NCBI GenBank assembly: GCA_902826245.1
Contig: CADEEA010000011.1
Span: 1-64,000 of the forward strand
DNA: 64,000 nt
Direction of reading: 5' to 3'
Source of the DNA: an uncultured Alphaproteobacteria bacterium
GTDB lineage: Bacteria; Pseudomonadota; Alphaproteobacteria; Caulobacterales; Aquidulcibacteraceae
Part shown: positions 17,706-26,003 of the stretch, piece after piece
Position numbering within the stretch: the stretch's first letter is position 1
Layout: each line of letters begins with the position of its first letter
Program-made: the position numbers and the translations under genes
Notes under the pieces: model-generated
What the model was told of the DNA's origin: nothing
What the model saw: the letters and a program-made list of their open reading frames with translations, nothing else
Databases searched by the model: none

Positions 17706-18659
17706 GTGAACGAGAAGTCTGACCTTTTGAAATCGCTGCGCATTGAGCGCGGCGCCGATGATGGTGAAGAGCCGCGCCTGCCGGGCTGGGTCGCGCCCGC
17801 CGCAGCAGGCGCCGCGATGCTGGTCGTCGGCCTTGGTGCGGGTTGGATGTTGAAACCCGCCCCGCCCCCGCCACCACCGGCGCCAATTGGGACGGCGCAA
17901 AATGGCGCTTCGGTGCAGTCCGGCGGGCTGGTCGCGTCGGGCTATGTCGTGGCGCGCCGGCAGGCGACGGTGGCGGCGGAAGTGACCGGGCGCTTGCTCG
18001 AAGTCCGCATCGAGGAAGGCCAGCGCGTGCGCCGCGGCGAGGTCCTGGCGGTGCTGGAACCGACCCTGGCGCGCGCCGATGTCGCCAGCGCACGGGCGCG
18101 CGCGGCCGCTGGCGACGCTGACCTCGCCGAAGCGCAGCGCGTGCTTGACCGCACCCGCGCGCTTTCGAACCAAGGCTACGCCAGCAATGCCGCCCTCACG
18201 GCCGCGCAATCACGTTACGATCTGGCGCTGGCGCAACGTAACGCCAGCCGTAGCGACGCACAGCGCGCCTCGGCGCAGCTTGCGCGCTACGAAATTCGTG
18301 CGCCGTTTGCTGGCGTGGTGGTGAACAAGTCCGCGCAACCGGGCGAGATCATCTCGCCGGTGTCGGCCGGCGGGGGCTTTACGCGCACTGGCGTGTGCAC
18401 AATCGTGGACATGTCGAGCCTCGAGATCGAGGTCGATGTCAGCGAAGCCTATATCGCGCGCGTGTCCGAGGGGCAGCGCGTGGAGGCCGTGCTCGACGCT
18501 TACCCGGACGTGACCTTTCCCGCGCGCGTCGTTGCAACCATTCCCTCCGCCGACCGCTCGCGCGCCACCGTACGCGTGCGCATCGGCTTCGACGCGCTCG
18601 ACCCGCGCATTTTGCCGGAAATGGCGATCAGCGTACGCTTTTTGGATCAAGCGAGCTGA
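17706..18659 (+). CDS. efflux periplasmic adaptor subunit (HlyD/MacA family)
   Basis: A 317-residue membrane-fusion protein with one N-terminal transmembrane helix ([22 protein letters not shown]), a proline linker, lipoyl/barrel halves ([42 protein letters not shown] and [24 protein letters not shown]) around a coiled-coil hairpin of about residues 125-190, and a beta-barrel end. It bridges an inner-membrane ABC transporter to the outer membrane. GTG start. First gene of a four-gene efflux operon; one family B repeat separates it from the ATPase gene. Confidence 0.9.
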   Translation: MNEKSDLLKSLRIERGADDGEEPRLPGWVAPAAAGAAMLVVGLGAGWMLKPAPPPPPPAPIGTAQNGASVQSGGLVASGYVVARRQATVAAEVTGRLLEVRIEEGQRVRRGEVLAVLEPTLARADVASARARAAAGDADLAEAQRVLDRTRALSNQGYASNAALTAAQSRYDLALAQRNASRSDAQRASAQLARYEIRAPFAGVVVNKSAQPGEIISPVSAGGGFTRTGVCTIVDMSSLEIEVDVSEAYIARVSEGQRVEAVLDAYPDVTFPARVVATIPSADRSRATVRVRIGFDALDPRILPEMAISVRFLDQAS

Positions 18660-18688
18660 TGGCCGTTTATCGATTCCACCAACCCTTG

Positions 18689-18795
18689 CACCCATTCCCG
18701 GATTGCGCGCAGCGCAAGTCCGGGACCCATAAACACGATCAGTTCGTGATCCTAGGCCCCGGACTGAATGCTGCGCATCCATCCGGGGATGGGTG
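18689..18795. repeat. interspersed palindromic repeat, family B, copy 1
   Basis: A 107-bp element has arms starting CACCCATTCCCGGATTGCGC and ending ATCCGGGGATGGGTG. It lies between the adaptor and ATPase genes. Its core of about 30 bases (CCATAAACACGATC to GATCCTAGG) is in inverted orientation compared with copy 2 at 33166-33270, while the arms keep theirs. Confidence 0.85.
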
Positions 18796-18850
18796 GTGAG
18801 TTCAAACGCAAACACAAGTACAAGATGGGCGCCGCGCCTCGGAGAAAGAA

Positions 18851-19540
18851 ATGACCGACCTCATCCGCCTTACCGACGTTGAGAAGAACTACACCCGCGG
18901 CAAAGAGAAGATCTCCATCTTCGACAAGCTCACCATGCGCATCGAACAGGGCGATTTCGTCGCCATCATGGGCCCCTCTGGCTCAGGCAAAACGACGCTG
19001 CTCAATCTGCTCGGCGGCACCGACAAAGCCGACAAGGGCGCCATCGAGTTCGACGGCAAACGCATCGATAATCTGAACGAGGGGCAGCTGACTGCGTGGC
19101 GAGCCGCCAATGTCGGCTTTATTTTCCAGTTCTACAATCTGATGCCGATCCTGACGGCGGCGCAGAATGTCGAATTGCCGCTGCTGCTCACCAAGCTCGC
19201 GCCGAAGAAAAGGCGCGAGAATGTCGCCACAGCACTGAAAATTGTCGGCCTCGAAGACCGAGCCAAACATCGCCCGCGCGAAATGTCCGGCGGCCAGCAA
19301 CAGCGCGTCGCCATCGCTCGCGCGATCGTCTCCGACCCCAAGCTCTTGCTCTGCGACGAACCCACCGGCGATCTTGACCGGACGACGGCGGACGAAATCC
19401 TTGGCACACTCCAGGTGCTCAACCGCGACCTCGGCAAAACCATCATCATGGTGACACACGACGCGCAGGCGGCGAAGTTCGCAAAGCGTACGCTGCACCT
19501 GGATAAGGGCCGCTTCGAGCAAGCGGAGCTTGCGGCATGA
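18851..19540 (+). CDS. ABC transporter ATP-binding protein (MacB/LolD type)
   Basis: A 229-residue ATPase. Walker A MGPSGSGKTTLLNLLGG, Q-loop IFQFYNLMPILTA, signature MSGGQQQRVAIARA, Walker B LLLCDEPTGDLD and the switch histidine in MVTHD are all present. The EPTGDLD wording is typical of MacB and LolD exporters. It energises the two permeases that follow; its stop overlaps the first permease start by four bases (ATGA). Confidence 0.95.
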   Translation: MTDLIRLTDVEKNYTRGKEKISIFDKLTMRIEQGDFVAIMGPSGSGKTTLLNLLGGTDKADKGAIEFDGKRIDNLNEGQLTAWRAANVGFIFQFYNLMPILTAAQNVELPLLLTKLAPKKRRENVATALKIVGLEDRAKHRPREMSGGQQQRVAIARAIVSDPKLLLCDEPTGDLDRTTADEILGTLQVLNRDLGKTIIMVTHDAQAAKFAKRTLHLDKGRFEQAELAA

Positions 19541-20694
19541 ACGACCGTGCGTTGATGTGGAAGAATCTGTGGCGCAAGCCCGTGCGCACCATTCTTCTGG
19601 TCGTTTCGATTACGATTGCGTTCGCAATCTTGTGCGTGATGCTGAGCTTCAACGACGCAATCAGCAATGTTCGCACTTTGCCCACGCGCATGATCACGCT
19701 CTCCAAGATCAATTTCACCGAGCCGCTGCCGATGGCGCATTATGACCGCATCGCCCGCATGGAGGGCGTGGCGGTCGCGACCCACATGAATTGGTTCGGC
19801 GGCTATTTCCAGGAAATGCCCCGAGGATTCCTGCCGGTGTTCGCGGTTGACCCGGAGACGTACTTCCAAGTCTATGCTGAGGATTTGCAGATCCCGGCCG
19901 AGCAACGCGACGCCTTTTTCAACGACCCCACGGCGATGTTGGTCGCCGCGCCCGTCGCAGAAAAATTTGGTTGGCGGGTCGGCCAACGCATCCCGATCAA
20001 AAGCAACATTTTCACCAATAGCACCAGTGGAGACTCCACCTGGGAATTCATGTTGGCGGGCACGATACCGACGCCGCAGGGCAGTTCGCAAACCGGAAGC
20101 GTGCTCATTCACTACGACTATTTCAACGAAACGCGGACTTTCGGCAGAGATCGGATCGGCTGGGTGCCATTTCTCACGACTTCCGCTGAGCTTAACGACA
20201 GGGTTTCAAACGCCATAGATCAGCGCTTCGCAAACTCCGCCGATGAAACATCGACCAACGACGAAGCGACCTTCAACAAATCCTTCACCGCGCAGCTCGG
20301 CAACATCGCGCTGGTGATCACGCTGGTGGTTGGCTCGGCTTTCATCGCCATCCTGCTGATCGTGGGAACGACAATGGCGCTCGCGGTGCGCGAACGCACC
20401 AAGGAAGTCGGCGTGATGAAGACGCTCGGCTTTTCGTCGGGACGGGTTCTGCGCATGGTGCTGGGCGAGTCGATGCTCCTGGCGTTTCTCGGCGCTGGGT
20501 TTGGCGCTTTGCTGGCGCTTGGCCTGCTCGCGATGGCTGCAGGCGCCGGCGGCGGCGGGCCGCCAGTCAGCCTTGCGCCCTCTGCGTTGTTGTGGAGCGC
20601 GCTGATTGCACTGGGCCTTGGGCTGCTGACAGGCCTTGCCCCTGCGCTGCAAGCCTACCGCATGCGGATCATTGACGCGCTCGGTCGGCGCTAG
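19537..20694 (+). CDS. ABC transporter permease (MacB/FtsX type), first subunit
   Basis: A 385-residue FtsX-type permease. It has one N-terminal helix (TILLVVSITIAFAILCVML), a long periplasmic domain (about residues 45-255), then three helices. The cytosolic coupling motif ERTKEVGVMKTLGFSSGRVLRMVLGES lies between helices 2 and 3, and an LAPALQAYRMRIIDALGR ending is usual. Such exporters act as mechanotransmission pumps on periplasmic substrates. Translationally coupled to the ATPase by an ATGA overlap. Confidence 0.92.
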   Translation: MNDRALMWKNLWRKPVRTILLVVSITIAFAILCVMLSFNDAISNVRTLPTRMITLSKINFTEPLPMAHYDRIARMEGVAVATHMNWFGGYFQEMPRGFLPVFAVDPETYFQVYAEDLQIPAEQRDAFFNDPTAMLVAAPVAEKFGWRVGQRIPIKSNIFTNSTSGDSTWEFMLAGTIPTPQGSSQTGSVLIHYDYFNETRTFGRDRIGWVPFLTTSAELNDRVSNAIDQRFANSADETSTNDEATFNKSFTAQLGNIALVITLVVGSAFIAILLIVGTTMALAVRERTKEVGVMKTLGFSSGRVLRMVLGESMLLAFLGAGFGALLALGLLAMAAGAGGGGPPVSLAPSALLWSALIALGLGLLTGLAPALQAYRMRIIDALGRR

Positions 20695-20704
20695 GAGTTC
20701 AATT

Positions 20705-21895
20705 ATGGCTTCCTTGCTCAACCAAATCGGCGCGGTGACCGCCCTTAATGTGCGCTCCATACCCCAACGCGGCTGGATGTCCGTCGCCAGCGTCGTCGCG
20801 GTGGCGCTGACGATCGCGGTGCTGTTGTTTTTCCTGGCTCTCTCGAACGGCCTTTCCCAAACCGTCAAAGGCTCAGGCGCCGACGATGTCGCTATAATCA
20901 TCCGCGAAGGCTCCAACGCGGAGCTCAACAGCGTGGTGACGCGCGACCAACTCTCCATCCTGACCACCGGACCCGGCGTCGCACAACGCCAGGGCCGACC
21001 GTCGGCGTCGGGAGAATTACTGGTCATCGTCGACGGCGTGAAACGCTCCACCAGCACCAACGCCAACATGCCGTTCCGAGGTATTGGCGCCGAGGGTTTG
21101 GCGCTTCGACGCGGCGTGCGCATCACCGAGGGGCGGATGTTTAATCCTGGGACTAACGAGATCGTGGTCGGCGCGGGCCTGCTTCGCGAGTTCTCCGGTT
21201 TCGAGTTTGGGAAATCTATCCGCTTGCGCGGCACGACCTGGCAGATCGTCGGCGTGTTCGAGGCGCCGGGCACTGTGTTCGAGAGCGAGCTTTGGGCCGA
21301 CATCGCCGTGACGCAAAGCCTGTTCAATCGCCCCAACGTCTATCAGACCATGCGCATTCAGCTGAGTTCCCCGGATGCCGTGAAGGCGTTCCAGGATTGG
21401 GCCAAGACCGACGCCCGATTGAACGGCCTCGAAGTTCTGAGCGAGCGCGCTTACTACGCGCGCCAAGCCTCGCAATCGTCAGCGGGCTTTATGTTCATCG
21501 GACTGGTGCTTGGAATCATGATGGCGATCGGCGCGCTCGCGGGCGCGCTCAACACGATGTATTCCTCCGTCGCCGCACGCTCGGCTGAAATCGCTACTTT
21601 GCGCATTATCGGCTTTTCAGGCTGGGCGGCGTTTTTTGGCACTATGGTGGAAGCGTTGATGCTCTCTGCTGCGGGCGGGGCGCTTGGCATTCTGCTTGCG
21701 TTCGTCGCCTTCAACGGGCGCACCACGTCGACTCTCGGCGCGGGTTTCACGCAGCTTGTGTTTCAGTTCCAGCTCTCTGGGGGCATCGTGTTTGCCGCAA
21801 TCGTGATGGCGATTGTCATCGGCCTAGTCGGCGGCTTCTTCCCCGGCATCCGCGCGGCGCGGCAACGCCCGCAATTGGAGCTGGCTGCGCAATAG
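20705..21895 (+). CDS. ABC transporter permease (MacB/FtsX type), second subunit
   Basis: A 396-residue FtsX-type permease, distinct in sequence from its neighbour. It has a first helix (SVASVVAVALTIAVLLFFLAL), a periplasmic domain, then helices containing GLVLGIMMAIGALAGALNTM, the coupling motif ARSAEIATLRIIGFSGWAAFF and a GLVGGFFPGIRAARQRP ending. Two different half-permeases suggest a heterodimer. Ten bases follow the first permease. An efficient terminator lies just behind. Confidence 0.92.
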   Translation: MASLLNQIGAVTALNVRSIPQRGWMSVASVVAVALTIAVLLFFLALSNGLSQTVKGSGADDVAIIIREGSNAELNSVVTRDQLSILTTGPGVAQRQGRPSASGELLVIVDGVKRSTSTNANMPFRGIGAEGLALRRGVRITEGRMFNPGTNEIVVGAGLLREFSGFEFGKSIRLRGTTWQIVGVFEAPGTVFESELWADIAVTQSLFNRPNVYQTMRIQLSSPDAVKAFQDWAKTDARLNGLEVLSERAYYARQASQSSAGFMFIGLVLGIMMAIGALAGALNTMYSSVAARSAEIATLRIIGFSGWAAFFGTMVEALMLSAAGGALGILLAFVAFNGRTTSTLGAGFTQLVFQFQLSGGIVFAAIVMAIVIGLVGGFFPGIRAARQRPQLELAAQ

Positions 21896-21913
21896 GGTTT
21901 GGCGCATGCGCGC

Positions 21914-21942
21914 AAAAACGGCCGGGCGGACCCGGCCGTTTT
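21914..21942. terminator. bidirectional rho-independent terminator
   Basis: A 9-base-pair stem, ACGGCCGGG / CCCGGCCGT, with a four-base loop is flanked by an A-run before and a T-run after, so it can act in both directions. It lies between the convergent second permease gene and the proline-rich protein gene. Confidence 0.88.
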
Positions 21943-21960
21943 CGTAGCTAGAGCCTTGAT

Positions 21961-22716
21961 CTAGCGCGGGCGAACGGGCGTGGGCCGCGCGGAACTCGGC
22001 CGCGAATTCGACGGCTCAGAGCGCGCGCCGCTGCCGCTGTCGCCATTAATGTCCCCAACGGCCACGCTCACGCCGCCGTCACTCGAGAGCGTGACGCCGC
22101 CTATAGAAAACGAGAAACGACGGCGCGGGCGTTCTGCTGGCGCGGCTTGGGCTGCTGGTTGGGTCGGAGCGACGTCAGCGGCGCAATGCCCGCAAATCGG
22201 CAGTTCGGGCACGATGTTCTCGTCGTCCGGCGCCGCGGCGGCTTCGCGAACGCGCTGCACCGCCGGCACAATCAGCGCGGCTTGCCCATCCTGAGGGGCG
22301 GCGATATTTGCGCCTGCGCTCTCGCTGGAGGCTTTGGGTTCCTCATAATTCAGCGAGATTTGCTCCCGGGGGGCGTTTTGGGGCGGCGGGGGCGGCGGGG
22401 GAGGGGGCGGTGAACTCTCACCCTCTACACCCGGCAGGCGGATGAAGAAATCGGCGCCCGCCCCTGCTGGCTGGGCTTGGACGTCCGAACCGCAGTGCGC
22501 GCAGATAGGCTGCTCAGGGTCGCGCGGGGCTGGAGCAGATTGCCCGCTCTGACGCGCCGCCGGGGGTGCCGCTTGCAGCTGATACGGTCCCTGCACCGAG
22601 GTTCGTTGCTCGGCCTCTCCGGAGCTGACGCGCTGCTGCGCGGCCGCGCCAGTACTTAGGGCGAGGATGGCGATCAAAGGTAGGGATGCGGCGAGAATTC
22701 GAGCTTGCATTGTCAT
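21961..22716 (-). CDS. exported proline-rich protein with two PICxHC motifs
   Basis: A 251-residue protein of unknown family. A cleavable signal peptide is clear (ILAASLPLIAILALSTGAAAQ). The mature part is low-complexity with a run of ten prolines near residues 104-113, and it carries the motif PICAHCGSDV and later PICGHCAADV, two near-identical CxxC units that could bind metal or a cofactor. The C-terminus has a short beta-rich stretch (RFSFSIGGVTLSSDGGVSVAVGD) and a Ser/Pro/Arg tail. AGGAG precedes the ATG. It is divergent from a TetR gene across a palindrome-rich region and convergent with the efflux operon. Confidence 0.7.
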   Translation of the reverse strand: MTMQARILAASLPLIAILALSTGAAAQQRVSSGEAEQRTSVQGPYQLQAAPPAARQSGQSAPAPRDPEQPICAHCGSDVQAQPAGAGADFFIRLPGVEGESSPPPPPPPPPPQNAPREQISLNYEEPKASSESAGANIAAPQDGQAALIVPAVQRVREAAAAPDDENIVPELPICGHCAADVAPTQPAAQAAPAERPRRRFSFSIGGVTLSSDGGVSVAVGDINGDSGSGARSEPSNSRPSSARPTPVRPR

Positions 22717-22748
22717 GTCTCCTGTTTGAGGCTCTAGAGCGTCGCTCC

Positions 22749-22776
22749 AGAGTAGTACTCTAGAGTGATACTCTAG
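22749..22776. promoter_or_regulatory. candidate TetR operator cluster
   Basis: Overlapping palindromes occupy the divergent intergenic region: AGAGTAGTACTCT (22749-22761), ACTCTAGAGT (22757-22766) and AGAGTGATACTCT (22762-22774). The unit TACTCTAG is directly repeated at 22756 and 22769. The location between a tetR gene and the proline-rich protein gene is that of an autoregulatory TetR site. Function is inferred. Confidence 0.6.
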
Positions 22777-22817
22777 TGCAAGCTTTCTGAATGTGACCTA
22801 GGTAACACTCCAATCAA

Positions 22818-23399
22818 ATGAGCCAGCCCGCCCCTAACTCCCGCGACCGCATCCTCGCGGGGGCCCTGGATCTGTTTCTGGAAGCGGATGTTGAGAGCAC
22901 GTCGATGGCCGACATCTGCCGCGCGGCGGCAGTGTCCAACGGCAGCCTTTTCCATCACTTCCCCAGCAAGGAGGAATTGGCGCTCCAGATCGTGCTGGCG
23001 CTGCGGCGCGAATATTGGGACTTCGTGCTGGCGCGGATGGAGCCGATCGAAGACGCGATGGAAGGCGTGGCCGGCGTAATCCGCGCCGCCTTCGAGTATC
23101 ACCGCCGCTTTCCCGATCGCTACAAACTCAGCCGCAGTGACGCAGCACCGTGGATGCGCGGCAATGCAATTCGGTTGCGCGACGACAACGCGCCCTATCG
23201 CGGCCGCGCCGGGCGCTGGATCGCCGCGCACGCGGCCGCGGGGCGCTTGCCGTTGCTGTTGCCGGAGATTTATGGCGCGCTTCTCTTCGGCGCGCCGCAC
23301 TGGATTCTACAGAACGCGCATTCCGGGCCAGAGCCCACCGATTTGAAAGCTGCAGAAGATCAGCTTGTGTACACCGCGCAAAACGCGCTCACGCCTTAG
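22818..23399 (+). CDS. TetR/AcrR family transcriptional regulator
   Basis: A 193-residue regulator. The N-terminal HTH is clear: RDRILAGALDLFLEADVESTSMADICRAAAVSNGSLFHHFPSKEELALQI. The remaining helices form the ligand-binding half. It probably represses itself and the divergent proline-rich protein, and perhaps the MacAB-type operon beyond, through the palindromes at 22749-22776. It is the last gene of the block lying between ruvB and ruvA. Confidence 0.9.
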   Translation: MSQPAPNSRDRILAGALDLFLEADVESTSMADICRAAAVSNGSLFHHFPSKEELALQIVLALRREYWDFVLARMEPIEDAMEGVAGVIRAAFEYHRRFPDRYKLSRSDAAPWMRGNAIRLRDDNAPYRGRAGRWIAAHAAAGRLPLLLPEIYGALLFGAPHWILQNAHSGPEPTDLKAAEDQLVYTAQNALTP

Positions 23400-23470
23400 G
23401 CGCGCCTGGCGCAAAGCGCCGTAAATTTATGTGGCAACGCCGCTATGTTGCGGCCTTCTTCTGCGAGCGC

Positions 23471-24079
23471 TCACCGGCTCACTTCTTTCAGCGCAGCACG
23501 TATCAATTCCGGCGCGGGCGCGTCGGCTTCGAATTGTTTTGCCGCGGCCGCGACCGCGCGCGAGGCGCTCGATTGATCGATGCCGAGATTGACCAAAGCC
23601 GACACTGCCTCCGCCCTCGCGCCGCCCACGGCAGCCGCGCCCAGCGTACGCGCACCGCCGCCGACAGAAACAAACCCCTTCGGCCCCTGCTTGGCGGCGA
23701 GCTCCTGCGCCAAGCGCGCGGCGAGTTTCGGGCCAACGCCATTGGCGCGGGCGAACGCGGCTTTGTCCTGCAGCGCAATCGCGTCGACGAGCGCTTCCGG
23801 CGGCATCGCATCGAGAATGCCGAGCGCGACCTTGGCCCCGACGCCGGGGATGGTCTGCAGATGCGCGAACCAAGCGCGCTCCTGCTCGCTGTCGAACCCG
23901 AACAGACGGATCGCATCTTCGCGCACATGGGTTTCGATCATCAACCGCGCCGGCGCGCCGACGCTGAGGCGCCCCAAAGTCCGCGCCCCCGCCTGCACCA
24001 CGTACCCCACACCGCCGACCTCGATCAGCGCGTTATCCTCGCCGACCGCCGCAACCGTGCCGCTCAACGAACCAATCAT
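23471..24079 (-). CDS. ruvA: Holliday junction DNA-binding protein RuvA
   Basis: A 202-residue protein. Domain I is MIGSLSGTVAAVGEDNALIEVGGVGYVV, the helix-hairpin-helix pair lies at IPGVGAKVALGILDAM and GVGPKLAARLAQEL, and domain III at the C-terminus contacts RuvB. It holds the four-way junction for the RuvB motor. It follows ruvC by 84 bases on the same strand, while ruvB is far downstream. An upstream in-frame start 16 codons earlier is not conserved. Confidence 0.96.
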   Translation of the reverse strand: MIGSLSGTVAAVGEDNALIEVGGVGYVVQAGARTLGRLSVGAPARLMIETHVREDAIRLFGFDSEQERAWFAHLQTIPGVGAKVALGILDAMPPEALVDAIALQDKAAFARANGVGPKLAARLAQELAAKQGPKGFVSVGGGARTLGAAAVGGARAEAVSALVNLGIDQSSASRAVAAAAKQFEADAPAPELIRAALKEVSR

Positions 24080-24163
24080 AAAACTGCTCCGGCGCCACTT
24101 GGTGGGCGGATTCGCGGTTTGGACCAAAGGGGTTTGGCAAATTCGCCCCAGCGCAGGCGACGC

Positions 24164-24661
24164 CTACATTCCCACTCTCCGCCGCATTCCCGCATGCGCA
24201 GCATGGCAGAGCGCCACGCCCAGTGCATCGGCGGCGTCGGCGGTGAGTTCACCGGCGGTCGGCAGCAGGCGGCGCACCATGAAGGCGATCTGGTTCTTGT
24301 CGGCGCCGCCTGAGCCGACAACGGCCTTCTTGATGGTCGCCGGCGAATATTCGGCGACGACCACGCCGCGCCGCGCCGCGGCCGCCAGCGCCACACCGCG
24401 CGCCTGGCCGAGCGCGAGGGCGGCGCGGGCGTTGTTGTTGACGTAGGTTTCCTCGACCGCGACTTCGTTTGGCTGGTGCGCGTCTAGCACTTCGCCCAAT
24501 TGCTCAAACAAGCACAACAAGCGCGAGGCCAATTGCTGTTTCGGCGCTGGCGCGATCACGCCATGGGCGATGTAGGAAAGCCGCGCGCCTTCGCTCGCCA
24601 CCAATCCCCAGCCGCACCGATTGAGGCCAGGATCGATCCCCATTATCACCACAGCGCTCAT
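24164..24661 (-). CDS. ruvC: crossover junction endodeoxyribonuclease RuvC
   Basis: A 165-residue RNase H-fold resolvase. The catalytic acids are in place: Asp in MGIDPGLNRCGWG, Glu in VAVEETYVNNNARAALALGQARG, and the C-terminal ADAADALGVALCHA pair. It also has the YSPATIKKAVVGSGGADKNQ block. It cuts Holliday junctions symmetrically. First gene of the ruvC-ruvA unit; the O-antigen-ligase-like gene ends just upstream. Confidence 0.96.
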   Translation of the reverse strand: MSAVVIMGIDPGLNRCGWGLVASEGARLSYIAHGVIAPAPKQQLASRLLCLFEQLGEVLDAHQPNEVAVEETYVNNNARAALALGQARGVALAAAARRGVVVAEYSPATIKKAVVGSGGADKNQIAFMVRRLLPTAGELTADAADALGVALCHAAHAGMRRRVGM

Positions 24662-24665
24662 AACC

Positions 24666-25916
24666 TCACCCCTTGGTGCGCGCGTCGAGAGCGAGCCGCG
24701 CCGCCACCGTCACGTAGATGATCCAGAACAAATTGTTCGCCTGCAGCGCGTGGCTCTCCGAGAGCGTGTAGAGCGCAAACACTGCGAGCAGCGCCGGCGC
24801 CCACAGCCCCGCATCGGCGCGGCTCATGGCGGCGATGCCGCGCATCAGAGTTGCGCATGTCTGCAGCGCGAATAACGCTATTCCGGCGCGCCCCAATCCC
24901 AGCGATAATTCCAGCCAACTCGAATGCGCCGACGCCACTTTCCAGCCCACGGCTTCGCGCACCCAATAGGCCGGCCCGGCATCGGGTAGCCAGAAGGCGT
25001 AATAGCCGTAACCGAGCCAGGGTCTGGCGGCGATGGCGGGCCCCGTAGCCTGCCAGATGTCCGTGCGCCCCGTTAATGTGAGATCGCGTCCGAGCAATTC
25101 GACTAGAAGTTCGGGCGTCAACACGAATGCGCCGGCCCCGATAATAAGTAGAACGGCGAAAGTCCCAAGTGCTGCGATCGCTGCGATAGGCCCGCGGCGC
25201 TGCAAGGCAGCTACGCCCATAATGCCCATTGCAAGCAGGGTAGCGACCAAGGCCGTCTTTGAAGTAGAGAGCAGCACAAGCGTGAAAGCCCCAAGAGCCG
25301 CTAGTGACCACAGCATGCGCCGTTGCGGACTGACCCAGGCCGCGGCTGCGCAAACCGCAACCGCAAGCGCCATGATGCCGCCGAGCGTGTTCTTGTGGGT
25401 CCAAAGCCCAGACCACGCGCCGGGATGCTCGGCTGTCATGCGGCCGATATCCGGCGCCAGAAGCGCAAGCGCGAATGAGCCGGCGACAAGGACCACGAAG
25501 CCGCCCGCCAGCACTTGCACAAGCTCACGCCACGAATAGCGCCACGCCAGGTAGAACGCGAACAGCATGGTGAGGCCAAGCCATGCGCCTCGGCGCAGCG
25601 TCGCACTCGGGTCGATTGACCAGAGAGTGGAAGCGAGCGCCAGTCCAAACAGGGCGAGCAGCAAGGGCGCGACGCGCAGAATCGCCCATGCATGTGCACG
25701 ATCTCGCCAAGCCGCAAAGGCGAGGAACGCGTAGGCTGGCAGGAAGAACCACCGCGCATAGCCCGGCGGTTCGAGCGCGCCCTGCGCCTGGGCGATTGCA
25801 GCGAACAGCGGTTCAGAGAATTGCGCAAGACAAAGCGCGGCGGCGAGGGGCTCCCATCGCGCCGGGGCGGCGATTGCGCCGCGCGCTAAGGCGTGGTCGG
25901 CGACCGCTAGCGTCAT
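24666..25916 (-). CDS. O-antigen ligase family membrane protein
   Basis: A 416-residue polytopic protein with about 11 hydrophobic segments. The Wzy_C/O-antigen-ligase region is visible: WSGLWTHKNTLGGIMALAV, STSKTALVATLLAMGIMG, then the large periplasmic loop with LTGRTDIWQATGPAIAARPWLGYGYYAFW and SAHSSWLELSLGLGRAG. Such proteins polymerise or ligate glycans on lipid carriers. The ATG at 25916 was chosen because the longer open frame uses a TTG inside the divergent promoter. Its stop is 4 bases from the ruvC start. Confidence 0.85.
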   Translation of the reverse strand: MTLAVADHALARGAIAAPARWEPLAAALCLAQFSEPLFAAIAQAQGALEPPGYARWFFLPAYAFLAFAAWRDRAHAWAILRVAPLLLALFGLALASTLWSIDPSATLRRGAWLGLTMLFAFYLAWRYSWRELVQVLAGGFVVLVAGSFALALLAPDIGRMTAEHPGAWSGLWTHKNTLGGIMALAVAVCAAAAWVSPQRRMLWSLAALGAFTLVLLSTSKTALVATLLAMGIMGVAALQRRGPIAAIAALGTFAVLLIIGAGAFVLTPELLVELLGRDLTLTGRTDIWQATGPAIAARPWLGYGYYAFWLPDAGPAYWVREAVGWKVASAHSSWLELSLGLGRAGIALFALQTCATLMRGIAAMSRADAGLWAPALLAVFALYTLSESHALQANNLFWIIYVTVAARLALDARTKG

Positions 25917-26003
25917 GGGGACTAGGCGATGCTCCCAAACCCTTGCCAAAGCGCTAAGAGGCGCCCAGCATGGGAGAAACAATCCTTGGAATGTGGGGTC
26001 CCC

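Noticed and set aside
23150-24313. 387-codon open frame spanning the tetR end and ruvA/ruvC antisense
   Set aside because: It overlaps three well-supported genes and has a low-complexity basic translation.
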